A DNA stretch of 64,000 bases from the NCBI GenBank assembly GCA_947495975.1, contig CANMBE010000003.1, forward strand, positions 1-64,000, written 5' to 3'. The DNA comes from Ignavibacteria bacterium (GTDB lineage Bacteria; Bacteroidota; Ignavibacteria; Kapaibacteriales; Kapaibacteriaceae). Position numbers and translations under genes: made by a program. The notes below the pieces were generated by a model that worked only from the letters and a program-made list of their open reading frames with translations, did not search any database and was not told the origin of the DNA. Below, piece by piece: positions 1 to 8,546 of this stretch (position 1 is its first letter; each line of letters opens with the position of its first letter).

Positions 1-2
1 CT

Positions 3-194
3 GTATCAAAGTCTTCCACTGTCCATAATTTCCTCGCGCCAAGCGTTATTCCGTCTTTTATGAGTGGCGGCTCTGCATACATCATAGCAACAGTCATCAC
101 ACCTGATCTCCTCTTTGAAGATCTTGAGGTACGACCACTAGATGGCGATATGCCAAAGCCACCGTCGCTAGCAAATCCGATTGCCGGAGAATAA
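3..194 (+). CDS. C-terminal end of an unrecognised protein (5' end outside the window)
   Basis: A frame open from the left edge runs to TAA at 192-194. It gives about 63 residues ending in PSLANPIAGE, with a hydrophobic stretch (SAYIIATVI) followed by an acidic, proline-rich tail. I recognise no domain. It would converge on the TonB receptor gene, leaving 22 bases between the two stops, which is normal spacing here. An internal ATG lies at 60, but the frame is open upstream of it, so a truncated longer gene is more likely. The support is only the open frame and its position. Confidence 0.35.
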   Translation, partial: VSKSSTVHNFLAPSVIPSFMSGGSAYIIATVITPDLLFEDLEVRPLDGDMPKPPSLANPIAGE

Positions 195-216
195 TTTTCC
201 ACACTCGTGATCACCA

Positions 217-2442
217 CTACTGAATGGTAAACCGCATTCCGGCATAGACCATTCGAGAGTCCAATGGACCCCACGCAAGGGATGCATCAAACGTATTGCC
301 GAATGGCATTTCCGCTCCAATGATTGGATTCTGCTGAATAAAGTTTGTTGCGTTCTCTATTCCAACATAGATGTCAAACGCTCCGAACCGTTTGGTGAGC
401 TGGCCACTCACGCGCCACCACGAAGGAAATGTTGTTGGACGCTTGTCTGCACCTGGATTGTCTACGGTAGTAGGAAATCGACCTTCACCATTCCACGCTA
501 TAGTGAGGTCTGCTTGCCATTCGCTTTCAATTGTTGAATAGGAGAACGTAGATAGCACTCTCGACCTGCTCACCATCGCTCGTTGCTGCATCATACCACC
601 ATAGGGGGCTTGCACATCAACCCAGCGATACGCAACAAGCACATCCAAACGAGGTACAGGAGAAAACAGGACCTGCGCCATCACATTTGTTGCGTAGCTC
701 GATCCATACAAATTGGTAACCCATACCTCGCGCACTGAGCGGTCGAGATCCACAACAATCTGATTTTGGAACGTAGTGGTGTAGGCTTCAACATCGAATG
801 TGAATGGACGATCTGCTATCTCAATCGTTGAGGTAAAAGAAGCTCCCACATTCCAAGAGTCTTCTGGTTGAAATGATTGATCGAAGTTGACCTGACGTGA
901 GTTGATGTAAGATGAGAGATTTTCAGTTACGACACTTGCAACACGCCATCCTCTACCTGCCGATGCGCGCAAGGTTGTATAGTCGCTCACACTCCATTTC
1001 ACATGCGCTCTTGGTACCAGGCGCGTGCCGTACATATTGTGCGCATCTGCGCGGAGTCCGGCAAGCACTGTAACACGCTCCACGGGCTGCAACGTAAACT
1101 CTGCGTACAAACCGGGCACGCGCTCAATGCGAGCAAACGAGTTTGACACGAGCGACTCCTGCACATCATCGTAGAGGAATGAAAAGCCCCCTACAAGTTT
1201 AACGGATTCAGAGAACGGTAGAGCAGCAACGCCTCTAACGTTTACAGTACGCTGTAGTCCCCGTGCCTGCCGTATGCCAAACGTGGAAGTTTGGTCGTGA
1301 TACACACCAGCAACAACGAGTGAAAGCCCGCTGCCTTCCATGTCATCTATGAAATTTAGCAGTCCAAATTTTACGAAGCCATCGGCTCGTCCAATATCTG
1401 TGAGGATGTCATACGTGGAAGGATTTGCTGAGTCTTCATGCGCATGTATCGCGCCGAGATGTGAGACTATTTTTTGTCCAGATTCATGGCGGTCTAAAAT
1501 CCCACGAAGAAATACTTGCCACTCAATTTCATCGTTGTTATACCACCAACGGTGCACGAGGTTGAACTGTCTAAATGTCGGGATATCAGCAAAGCCATCT
1601 TTGTTGTTATCCATTGCCATGTCATAGATCCTACCATGCGCAAGAGTCATCGTACTGAGCTCATCAGTGAGCTGCTGCGCGCCATAGATGTTTAGCTCAA
1701 AACGTGCCTGGGTACTTCCATAGACATTTACAAACAGGGAAGGGGCTGTCCGTGGATTATGCATACAGATATTGATCAATCCTGTCATCGACTCGTAGCC
1801 ATTTGTGACGGTGGAAGCCCCTTTAGAGATACTTACAGATTCCATGAACGGACCTGGCACGTGATCGAGGCCATACGGCATCTCGAGTGATCGCACAAGA
1901 GGAACAGCCTCGATGAGGAACTGCGTGTAGAGTCCACGTAGACCCAACAACTGAATTTGCTTTGCCCCCGTAACTGCGTCAGCAAATGAAACTTCTACCG
2001 AAGGATTTTTCTCAAAAGACTCCGCGAGTGAGCAACATGCTGCCTTTGTGAGATCCTTCTTTGAAATTATCTCAGTTTTTTGCGGAGCGCGAGAAATTGT
2101 AGGTTGATCTGCTTCTACAGTAATGGCATCATTTGTTGATGCCCTAAGAACAACTTCAACTGAATCTCCGGCAAAGACAACTAATTGAGTCTGATAGCCG
2201 GCGTATCGAATCTCTAGCGTGTCGGTCGCTGATGAGCGCCTTATCATAAACATGCCGTCTTTGTCGGTCAACACACCATCCTTGGTAGACCGCCATAGCA
2301 CCGTTGCGCTGCGCAATGGCTCTCGCTCATTGTTTGCCCCTTGCCCAAACACGCGACCATGGAGCATCCTCTGGGCGTGTGCAGTTGAAGCCCAGCCAAT
2401 GGCCAGACTGCACACTATTACTGTATTTCGGAGAAATCGCAT
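217..2442 (-). CDS. TonB-dependent outer membrane receptor (plug with AACC motif)
   Basis: This is a 741-residue outer membrane receptor that would import a ligand with TonB energy. Residues 1-24 are a signal peptide ending AHAQ. Residues 25-105 form a carboxypeptidase-regulatory-like beta-sandwich (LHGRVFGQG, TDKDGMFMI). The plug, about 120-225, carries KAACCSLAESF, GAKQIQLLGLRG and GASTVTNGYESMTG. The rest is a beta-barrel ending in an aromatic strand (YAGMRFTIQ). The Ala-Ala-Cys-Cys motif is typical of a Bacteroidota receptor group that I associate from memory with small HYC/CC/PP proteins, and such a gene lies immediately upstream (75 bases away), so the two probably form an operon. The substrate is unknown. 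The paired cysteines and the neighbour suggest a metal or metal complex, which is inference only. Confidence 0.93.
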   Translation of the reverse strand: MRFLRNTVIVCSLAIGWASTAHAQRMLHGRVFGQGANNEREPLRSATVLWRSTKDGVLTDKDGMFMIRRSSATDTLEIRYAGYQTQLVVFAGDSVEVVLRASTNDAITVEADQPTISRAPQKTEIISKKDLTKAACCSLAESFEKNPSVEVSFADAVTGAKQIQLLGLRGLYTQFLIEAVPLVRSLEMPYGLDHVPGPFMESVSISKGASTVTNGYESMTGLINICMHNPRTAPSLFVNVYGSTQARFELNIYGAQQLTDELSTMTLAHGRIYDMAMDNNKDGFADIPTFRQFNLVHRWWYNNDEIEWQVFLRGILDRHESGQKIVSHLGAIHAHEDSANPSTYDILTDIGRADGFVKFGLLNFIDDMEGSGLSLVVAGVYHDQTSTFGIRQARGLQRTVNVRGVAALPFSESVKLVGGFSFLYDDVQESLVSNSFARIERVPGLYAEFTLQPVERVTVLAGLRADAHNMYGTRLVPRAHVKWSVSDYTTLRASAGRGWRVASVVTENLSSYINSRQVNFDQSFQPEDSWNVGASFTSTIEIADRPFTFDVEAYTTTFQNQIVVDLDRSVREVWVTNLYGSSYATNVMAQVLFSPVPRLDVLVAYRWVDVQAPYGGMMQQRAMVSRSRVLSTFSYSTIESEWQADLTIAWNGEGRFPTTVDNPGADKRPTTFPSWWRVSGQLTKRFGAFDIYVGIENATNFIQQNPIIGAEMPFGNTFDASLAWGPLDSRMVYAGMRFTIQ

Positions 2443-2517
2443 ACTACCCTCATTTCGTTACGAAGAAGTGACAATTAGCGTAGTGCCAACCGTCAAAAAA
2501 ACGAGAGATGGGGCGCT

Positions 2518-2895
2518 CTAGACTCTTAAAATGCAGAGCTCGGACAGATCCGGAGGTGGGTATGGGTGTTCGGCATGTGGGCTTGATGCAACCGCATGGC
2601 CTAGGCCTTGTGTGGTGATGTGGAGCGCTTGAATAACACGAACCACCCACAACACAGGGCCGATCTGAGTTATCTGCGCAACAACAACTTGACTTTCTAT
2701 GGAGGCAACTGAAACCTCATCCGTACAGCAGGGCTCTTCTTGAGAGGCGTCATCTGGTACCTGCTCAGAGCAACATTCATCCGGCGGACACTTTGTGGCG
2801 ACTGCTTCGCCGCCGCAATAATGAATTGTGACAGGAAGCCCCACGATGGCTGTCACAAACATTACCACAGCAAAAAGGGCGATGAACGGTCTCAT
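2518..2895 (-). CDS. small cysteine-rich secreted protein, HYC/CC/PP type
   Basis: A 125-residue protein with an N-terminal hydrophobic segment (residues 5-23) followed by His-Tyr-Cys (25-27), Cys-Cys (41-42), a second Cys-Cys (56-57) and Pro-Pro-Pro (113-115) near the C-terminus. This order matches a Bacteroidota family I recall as HYC_CC_PP, found beside TonB receptors like the one just downstream. The frame is open much further upstream, but the divergent iron-sulfur gene occupies that DNA. I therefore start at the ATG at 2893-2895; an in-frame ATG at 2902-2904 is the alternative. The six clustered cysteines and histidines suggest metal or redox binding in the periplasm or membrane. No function is proven for the family as far as I know. 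Confidence 0.72.
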   Translation of the reverse strand: MRPFIALFAVVMFVTAIVGLPVTIHYCGGEAVATKCPPDECCSEQVPDDASQEEPCCTDEVSVASIESQVVVAQITQIGPVLWVVRVIQALHITTQGLGHAVASSPHAEHPYPPPDLSELCILRV

Positions 2896-3009
2896 GAGGA
2901 ACATTAGGACAAAATACGTCTCCAATGGGTTGTGAACAAGTTTTTTCTTGTAGGAATTGCCCACTTTCGTTACGTTACGGGTATTACGTCGACACATACG
3001 GAGGGGTCC

Positions 3010-3243
3010 ATGGCTGACGTCGTAAAACATTACACAAATGGCGAGATCACGGTAGTATGGCAGGCTGAAAAGTGCATCCATTCGGCTAACTGCTTCCGGA
3101 ACCTTCCAACTGTGTTCAACCCGAGAGTGAATCCTTGGATACAACCTGAAAACGCTTCTTCTGCGGAGACGATATCCGTAGTACTAGGTTGTCCTAGTGG
3201 AGCACTGTCCTTAGCCCCACGTAGTCAATCCACAACAGACTAG
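3010..3243 (+). CDS. divergent 4Fe-4S mono-cluster protein, YjdI family
   Basis: A 77-residue soluble protein of the YjdI/Fer4_19 type. The family motif is visible: EKCIHSANC (Cys22, Cys28), then NLPTVFN, NPWI and a C-terminal GCPSGAL (Cys61). The family is thought to hold one iron-sulfur cluster and its role is poorly defined. I place the start at the ATG at 3010 rather than the upstream 2932 because a GGAGG sits at 3000-3004 with correct spacing and conservation begins after 3010. It is transcribed away from the HYC/CC/PP gene, and the 114 bases between the two starts should hold two divergent promoters. A physiological link to that neighbour is possible but unproven. Confidence 0.85.
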   Translation: MADVVKHYTNGEITVVWQAEKCIHSANCFRNLPTVFNPRVNPWIQPENASSAETISVVLGCPSGALSLAPRSQSTTD

Positions 3244-3264
3244 CATTTCCCACATTCTCATTTG

Positions 3265-3272
3265 TATCTTTG
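3265..3272 (+). promoter_or_regulatory. candidate -7 promoter box, TATCTTTG
   Basis: The sequence TATCTTTG matches the Bacteroidota -7 consensus TAnnTTTG. It ends four bases before the ATG at 3277, so the transcript would be nearly leaderless if this box is used. Confidence 0.45.
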
Positions 3273-3276
3273 TTCA

Positions 3277-3702
3277 ATGCGAAAAATTGCAATCATAGCA
3301 TGTTTGCTTGCCGTTACAGTTGCCACAGGGTATGCTGTACAAGTAACGTTGCAGTATTTCCAAGCAAAGTCGAACGGCACATCCGTTTCAATTGAGTGGA
3401 AATCCGGCACGGAGCCTGAAGGCTTGCAATATGAAGTTGAGCGCGCAGGTGAGGACAATCAATTCCGCTACGTTGCCACGCTTCAGTCCAAGGGTAGCAA
3501 CCAGTCATATTCGTATCGTGATGACGAAGCATTTGGAAAACGCGATGGGAATGACGGTACCGTAGCTCGTAATTATTTTACGTATCGGCTTAGGTTGGTA
3601 GGATCGGATCAGAACGCAACATACTCCAACACCATTGGCGTTACACATAACGTTAGCAGCATCAAACGCACGTGGGGAATGATCAAGGAAATGTTCCGCT
3701 AA
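3277..3702 (+). CDS. secreted fibronectin type III-like protein
   Basis: A 141-residue protein with a short signal peptide (MRKIAIIACLLAVTVATGYA). It is followed by one beta-sandwich of fibronectin type III character: SVSIEWKSGTEPEGLQYEVER, then a YSYRDDEA strand and a YFTYRLRLVG strand. Such modules are common in exported Bacteroidota proteins. I start at the second ATG (3277) because the signal peptide begins there. It reads into the metalloprotease gene 23 bases downstream, so the two may be co-transcribed. No catalytic motif is seen. A surface binding or structural role is the natural inference. Confidence 0.7.
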   Translation: MRKIAIIACLLAVTVATGYAVQVTLQYFQAKSNGTSVSIEWKSGTEPEGLQYEVERAGEDNQFRYVATLQSKGSNQSYSYRDDEAFGKRDGNDGTVARNYFTYRLRLVGSDQNATYSNTIGVTHNVSSIKRTWGMIKEMFR

Positions 3703-3725
3703 ACTTGTTGGTGGAGCAACATCGA

Positions 3726-5339
3726 ATGTTATGTTCGCGAGCCGGATCTCTCCTGTTCGCGTTTTGCTTTTTGTGCCTAGCTGCAATTGCCCAGCCCCCT
3801 ACCACGGCTCGCTGTGGTTTTGCCGAGCGCGTAACACCCAATCTTATCAGCAAAATTCATGAAGGTGTACAGGCGGTTTTGCGTCCCACCCTGCCTGAGT
3901 TTGTGGAGTCTGGTGACGGTAGGTTTCGCATTCACTATGCTACGTCTGGCCCTGACGCCGTTCCAAATGTAGATTCCGATGGCAATGCTCTTCCCGACTA
4001 CATTGATGCATGCTTCAATGCGCTGGGTAGAACGTGGCGCGCCGAGGTTGACACGCTTGGTTATCTGCCACCCCCTGCAGATGGCAGTGAAGGTGGAAGC
4101 GCCGCACTCGATGTGTACGTGCGCGACCTTTCTAAAGCTGGACCATCAGGAACCAGCTACTACGGTGTTACGTCGATTGAGAAGCTCATTGGATCCGTTC
4201 CTATAGATCGATATACATCCTGGATTGAGCTTGATAATGATTATTCTGAAGACAACCGAGACGCAACCGGTGCTATGGCATATTCAACGTTTGGTATTGA
4301 CGCTCTGAATGTAACGTGCGCGCACGAGTTTCACCACACGATTCAGAATGGTTCATACGGACTAGCAAATACACATTTGATGTTCTATGAGCTTACATCC
4401 ACGTGGATGGAGCTTCGTGTATGGCCCGATGTGCAAGATTGGACTGTTTATGCAAACGCACTTTTTGAGAATCCCGAGCGGTGGCCATTTTCAAATGTCT
4501 CGCCTAGTACTGGTTACGTATGGGGTTGGTTTGGCAATATACTGGCAGAGGTAGATCCGTCTACTATGCGTCTTACATGGGAGAAGATTGCGCTAGGCTC
4601 GCTTCCATTCAAAGCACTTGTTGATGTGTGCTTGCAAAGGGGCTCATCATTTGCCGATGTCTTTTGCAGGCATTTACCAACAATGTATCGGACAGGTTCG
4701 CGAGGTGCCGCCAATACCATCATACCTGATGCGTCGGCGTTGAAAGAAATTCGTTTCTATAACAATGAAAGTGCCGTGCCACCATCTGCTATCTCTGGTG
4801 GAAATATTCATGCGTTTGAAACGCGCGCAATGCGCTTCCTTGTCCCGTCAATCAATAGTGCAGATCCTGTAAGTGTTGACGTACTGCTAACGTGGCCCAA
4901 CGAGATTGCACTTGTCAATGGCAATTCTACAACACTGCTTCCATATACAGTAACTGTAACAAGTAGCCCCTTGCCAACAGATGCAGTAATCGCTGGCACG
5001 TCATGGGGCTTGCGGGTATCCCCTGCTGAAATCTGCTCCTACTTTTCTGGGGCACAAACTCGCAAACCTGTTTCTCCCTATCCACAGCCGATTTCACTGA
5101 GCACAACACGCAGGCTGTATGTGCCTATCACAGACAACATGCCGGGCAATAATGTGACGCTCACACTTATGAGTTCAATGACAATCAGCATTACATCTGC
5201 AATTGCTACAGTTGAACTTGATGGCGACCTCATCGTTGCACCATTCGACTTGCCTACTGATCTTTCACCAGGAACGTATCTTGTGCGTGTAGAAAGCAAA
5301 ATGAGTTCTATGCTGATGAAGATTGCGGTGAAACGATGA
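3726..5339 (+). CDS. secreted zinc metalloprotease-like protein (HEFHH) with C-terminal sorting domain
   Basis: A 537-residue exported protein. After a signal peptide (hydrophobic run SLLFAFCFLCLAAIAQ) comes an aspartate-rich segment (NVDSDGNALPDY) that looks like a calcium loop. The zinc-binding helix HEFHHTIQ has its HExxH at residues 200-204, and the following ELTSTWMEL could supply the third ligand. This pattern resembles the MXAN_6640-type putative metalloproteases. The C-terminus (LSPGTYLVRVES then IAVKR) looks like a type IX secretion sorting domain, so it is probably placed outside the cell. The 3726 start avoids overlap with the previous gene and precedes the signal peptide. Its stop overlaps the next start by four bases (ATGA). 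Confidence 0.82.
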   Translation: MLCSRAGSLLFAFCFLCLAAIAQPPTTARCGFAERVTPNLISKIHEGVQAVLRPTLPEFVESGDGRFRIHYATSGPDAVPNVDSDGNALPDYIDACFNALGRTWRAEVDTLGYLPPPADGSEGGSAALDVYVRDLSKAGPSGTSYYGVTSIEKLIGSVPIDRYTSWIELDNDYSEDNRDATGAMAYSTFGIDALNVTCAHEFHHTIQNGSYGLANTHLMFYELTSTWMELRVWPDVQDWTVYANALFENPERWPFSNVSPSTGYVWGWFGNILAEVDPSTMRLTWEKIALGSLPFKALVDVCLQRGSSFADVFCRHLPTMYRTGSRGAANTIIPDASALKEIRFYNNESAVPPSAISGGNIHAFETRAMRFLVPSINSADPVSVDVLLTWPNEIALVNGNSTTLLPYTVTVTSSPLPTDAVIAGTSWGLRVSPAEICSYFSGAQTRKPVSPYPQPISLSTTRRLYVPITDNMPGNNVTLTLMSSMTISITSAIATVELDGDLIVAPFDLPTDLSPGTYLVRVESKMSSMLMKIAVKR

Positions 5340-5980
5340 CAACCATATCGATGACGAGCATCAAGAAGTCCTTTATGGGTCGCCTTGTTCTATATGATGT
5401 ATCGGCAGAGGCATCATCGGGTGATGTGTTAGGAATTTTTGGTGCAAACGGCAGTGGCAAATCCACGTTGATGCGCATCATCGCTGGTGAGTTACGTCCA
5501 GATAGTGGCAATGTTAGCATGACACTGAATGGAGTTCATGTTGCGGATAACAAGCGTCCATTTCTTTGCGGTTATGTTGCACCATATCTGCAGATCTATG
5601 ATGAGTTTACACCGAGAGAGCTTATCCTCATGCATGCAGAGCTTCACAATCAGCGCGTTTCTCATGCAGCAGTTTTGGCTGTACTTGGGCGAGTTGGAAT
5701 CGAACTACGCGCAGATGATATTGTTCGTACATTTTCGAGCGGTATGCGTCAGCGTGTTGCCATTGCGTTGGCAGTATGTTTGGAGCCTCCTATCCTTATG
5801 CTTGATGAGCCCACTGCTACTCTTGATGTGGATGGGCGTCAGATACTATCCCGCGAAGTAGAGGCGCACCAGCATCGAGGTGGGATTGTCCTTCTTGCAA
5901 CAAACGACGAACGAGAAAGAGAACTATGCACACACTCCATCAACGTATCGCATTCAGCTTCGCAAGCATCTGCGCTGTAG
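5336..5980 (+). CDS. ABC transporter ATP-binding protein, CcmA-like
   Basis: A 214-residue ATPase with Walker A GANGSGKST (about residue 36), a C-loop FSSGMRQR, and Walker B LMLDEPTATLD. It is short and resembles the CcmA-type heme exporter ATPases of this phylum. The switch histidine expected after Walker B is replaced: the segment reads VLLATNDERE, with Thr-Asn where His usually stands. No permease gene is adjacent, so its partner must be encoded elsewhere. It overlaps the metalloprotease stop by four bases, and its own 3' end overlaps the transglycosylase gene by 55 bases. That tight packing implies co-translation but not necessarily shared function. Confidence 0.85.
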   Translation: MTTISMTSIKKSFMGRLVLYDVSAEASSGDVLGIFGANGSGKSTLMRIIAGELRPDSGNVSMTLNGVHVADNKRPFLCGYVAPYLQIYDEFTPRELILMHAELHNQRVSHAAVLAVLGRVGIELRADDIVRTFSSGMRQRVAIALAVCLEPPILMLDEPTATLDVDGRQILSREVEAHQHRGGIVLLATNDERERELCTHSINVSHSASQASAL

Positions 5981-6837
5981 CATGTATTGTTTCGTGTACG
6001 GACGATGCACAGGGTCGCGCCGATGAAACGCGGCAACAGCATGATACCATGGCAATCAGCAAATGGAAACTTCCCAAAGAGCTTACATTTTGTGGTGAGC
6101 GCGTTCCGCTAGAGATCCCCGAAGTACGCGAGCGTGCTGAGCGCGAGTTCTATATAAACCTGCAAACTCCTGGACAGATCATACTCTACATCAAGAGGTC
6201 TGGGCGGTACTTCCCCACCTTTGAAAAACTCTTACGTGCTTCTGGCGCGCCGGATGATCTGAAGTACCTCAGTGTTGCAGAGAGTGCACTTTTCATGGCA
6301 CGCTCGCCAAAAGATGCTGTTGGTCTATGGCAGTTTATTCCTGGAACTGGACGTGCATATGGCCTCATGATCACAGATGAGGTAGATGAGCGTCGCAATG
6401 TTGTTAAGAGCACAAACGCAGCAATCGGATACTTGCGTGCAGGATTCGCATCAAACGGTTCGTGGGCAAACGCTGCAGCGGGCTACAACATGGGTCACGA
6501 AAATCTACAGGGGAATCTCGCTTTCCAACAGAAGCGTGCATACTACGATCTCTTCTTAAACGAAGAGACATCTCGTTATATACTGCGCATTGCCATGATC
6601 AAACACCTCATGGAACATGCACATGATTATGGCATCATTGTGCCTGCATCAGAGCGTTACGTGCAAGAGCCCACGCGAACAATACGTGAGACCGGTTCTA
6701 TATCGAATCTCACACAATGGGCCATTGCTAACGGTACAACGTATAAGGACGTAAAGCTGCTTAACCCATGGATTCTTGTTAGGGGACTCCCTGCTCCGCC
6801 ACACGGCAAGGCGTGGGAAGTGGAGATAATGCGATAA
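5926..6837 (+). CDS. membrane-bound lytic murein transglycosylase (SLT domain lipoprotein)
   Basis: A 303-residue lipoprotein. The lipobox IVSC follows a hydrophobic signal, so the protein should be lipid-anchored in the periplasm. The catalytic SLT domain shows the usual SVAESAL, AVGLWQFIPGTGR and AAAGYNMG motifs; the glutamate in VAES is the expected acid catalyst. It cleaves the glycan strands of peptidoglycan, as MltD-type enzymes do. The segment after about residue 240 (LTQWAIANGTTYKDVKLLNP) resembles a LysM-type repeat. The start at 5926 lies inside the preceding ABC gene but is needed for the signal and lipobox. Transcription ends at a hairpin just downstream. Confidence 0.9.
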   Translation: MHTLHQRIAFSFASICAVACIVSCTDDAQGRADETRQQHDTMAISKWKLPKELTFCGERVPLEIPEVRERAEREFYINLQTPGQIILYIKRSGRYFPTFEKLLRASGAPDDLKYLSVAESALFMARSPKDAVGLWQFIPGTGRAYGLMITDEVDERRNVVKSTNAAIGYLRAGFASNGSWANAAAGYNMGHENLQGNLAFQQKRAYYDLFLNEETSRYILRIAMIKHLMEHAHDYGIIVPASERYVQEPTRTIRETGSISNLTQWAIANGTTYKDVKLLNPWILVRGLPAPPHGKAWEVEIMR

Positions 6838-6842
6838 ACGAA

Positions 6843-6878
6843 AATTGGGGAATCGGTCTAAAAACCAATTCCCCAATT
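6843..6878. terminator. bidirectional hairpin terminator
   Basis: A perfect 11-base inverted repeat (AATTGGGGAAT at 6843-6853, ATTCCCCAATT at 6868-6878), with an inner GGT/ACC pair (6855-6857, 6864-6866). It lies between the convergent transglycosylase and DUF1573 genes and could end both transcripts. Confidence 0.75.
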
Positions 6879-6900
6879 CCCTCATGGACCAACTAACGAA

Positions 6901-7704
6901 CTATTGTTTCGGGGTTGCGGGATTCTGAAACACTGGGCTCTGAGATTCTTGAACAAAGCCGTATGCTTTGAGATCGATCTCTACGTGGTCTGGGTGTGAG
7001 GTCTTGGCCTTTACTCCGCCGGTATAGTTGCCCTTTGCCGAAGGAACAAGCTTAGCAATGATCTCGAGCTTCTGTCCTGGCTTAAGCGTTACACGTGTTG
7101 CTTGGTTGCACACAATGCCACCTTCCGTTGTCCAGTCAGAAAACACGATGTCTTGTTCTGTGTTGTTCGTCACTTCCGTCTTTGATGTTGATTCTTGTCC
7201 AACCTTCAGGTCATTAAACGAGAAATACAAGGACGGTGTGAACATGAGTGCACGCTGAACATCGGCCTTCAGCCAAATGTACCCTGAGCGGACAGCTGTA
7301 TCGGCGCCCATTGGAATCGGCGTTGCGTTTGCGCGGAAAGAGGTGAGTGCTTTGTTGCCCTCGAGATCTGCCCACGAAACTGTAATGTTCTTCATCACAG
7401 GACCCGACTGTGCAGGACTGATGTTCAGTTTTACCTTCATGGTGCTGATCTCGCCCGGTGCAAGTTCAAACTTATCAGGGTCAGTCTTTGTGCAACCACA
7501 ACCTGGCTTGACCTCAGTAAGCTTCAGCGCCCGGTCTCCAATGTTCTTCATCTTGATCTCTGCCTCAAGATGCCCTGCCGCCGGTGGCTTTACCTTACCC
7601 CAGTCATACGTTTCACCACCAACAATCTCAAGTTTTGGTTGGGCATAGACTGTACCGGCTGCAAGACCGATGAAGGCGAAGAGAACAAAAAGTCTTTTGA
7701 TCAT
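6901..7704 (-). CDS. DUF1573 domain secreted protein
   Basis: A 267-residue exported protein: signal peptide MIKRLFVLFAFIGLAAGTVYAQ, then an N-terminal DUF1573 Ig-like domain with its landmarks YDWGKVKPP, IKMKNIGD and the cysteine motif PGCGCTKTD. A second Ig-like domain with one cysteine (IVCNQATR) follows from about residue 155. DUF1573 proteins are abundant in Bacteroidota and have no assigned biochemical role. The C-terminus (QNPATPKQ) is not a sorting domain. An AGGAG lies a few bases upstream of the start at 7704 and a -7 box lies at 7760-7767, so it appears to be a single-gene unit. Confidence 0.88.
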   Translation of the reverse strand: MIKRLFVLFAFIGLAAGTVYAQPKLEIVGGETYDWGKVKPPAAGHLEAEIKMKNIGDRALKLTEVKPGCGCTKTDPDKFELAPGEISTMKVKLNISPAQSGPVMKNITVSWADLEGNKALTSFRANATPIPMGADTAVRSGYIWLKADVQRALMFTPSLYFSFNDLKVGQESTSKTEVTNNTEQDIVFSDWTTEGGIVCNQATRVTLKPGQKLEIIAKLVPSAKGNYTGGVKAKTSHPDHVEIDLKAYGFVQESQSPVFQNPATPKQ

Positions 7705-7759
7705 GCGAAGTCACTCCTGACAATATTTTTAATGTGAACGTCGATTGACGAAGTAGCTG

Positions 7760-7767
7760 CAAATATA
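7760..7767 (-). promoter_or_regulatory. candidate -7 promoter box, TATATTTG (minus strand)
   Basis: The plus-strand sequence CAAATATA reads TATATTTG on the minus strand. It lies 56 bases upstream of the DUF1573 start, in the short gap beside the barrel gene's stop at 7779. Confidence 0.55.
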
Positions 7768-7778
7768 GTATTGCGGAA

Positions 7779-8546
7779 CTAGAGACCCTTCATCAGGCGA
7801 ATTCTAGCTCCAAAATCAATCATTCTCCAACTGCCACTCCCGGTTGCCGTAAGCAGGGGAATTCCTATAGAAATGGACGGGCTGAGGTAGAATCCGCTTG
7901 CAACAGAGAGATTGTAGCCAATCTGTACATATGGTTCAATCTGAAGCCGAGTGGCATCATCCAAGAACGTATTCCCCAATACCTTCACTCTGGATCGGGG
8001 ATTTTCTGTGAACAGGAAATCTGCAGGTGTAAGCACCCGCTCTTCTTGATTGAGGCTGCCACCTGCATTGAGAAGCAATCTCAATCCCCCGCCAACTGTC
8101 AAATGGGTTCCAAAAAGTCGCGTCTGCACTCCCCCTGTCAGGGCGATGTAGGTAAGAGCCCCTTCTAAAACATATTCTGTTTGCAACAACTCGCCATTTG
8201 AAAGCACAACGGGTGCCGATAGAGTATTGAACATTGCATTGAAGCGCGTAATACCCAGCCCCACAACTACGGATGTGGTTGGCGTAATCCATTGTTCGCC
8301 CGTCACACCTATTGAAAGGGGGAAACCACTTCCGGATCCATAATCACAACAAACAATTCCAACCTCTTGCTCGATGTATTCTAGCGAGCCGTAATGATGC
8401 GTATACCCCGACCCTATCTCGAGCCCGATGTATCGCTTCGGAATCTGGTACGGGGCTCTAGGCGATGTTTGCCAATCAAAACCTTGCGCATATGTCATGA
8501 TCAAACAACAATGCATGCAGATAATGATAGCTACAAAGCGTTTCAT
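7779..8546 (-). CDS. outer membrane beta-barrel protein with CC motif (cassette copy A)
   Basis: A 255-residue protein with a signal peptide (ending MTYAQ) and alternating hydrophobic strands typical of an 8-10 stranded barrel. Conserved points are VCCDYGSGSGFPLSIGV in the first third, VGGGLRLLLNAGGSLNQEE in the middle and a basic C-terminal strand (DFGARIRLMKGL). It is clearly homologous to the barrel at 46637-47488: both have the CC, a GGLRL-GGS-Q-E string and a LxPxI strand. Its start overlaps the stop of the 756-residue cargo gene by four bases (ATGA), so it is translationally coupled. I infer an outer-membrane partner for that cargo, comparable to SprF for SprB, though it is not recognisably of the SprF family. 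Confidence 0.75.
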   Translation of the reverse strand: MKRFVAIIICMHCCLIMTYAQGFDWQTSPRAPYQIPKRYIGLEIGSGYTHHYGSLEYIEQEVGIVCCDYGSGSGFPLSIGVTGEQWITPTTSVVVGLGITRFNAMFNTLSAPVVLSNGELLQTEYVLEGALTYIALTGGVQTRLFGTHLTVGGGLRLLLNAGGSLNQEERVLTPADFLFTENPRSRVKVLGNTFLDDATRLQIEPYVQIGYNLSVASGFYLSPSISIGIPLLTATGSGSWRMIDFGARIRLMKGL

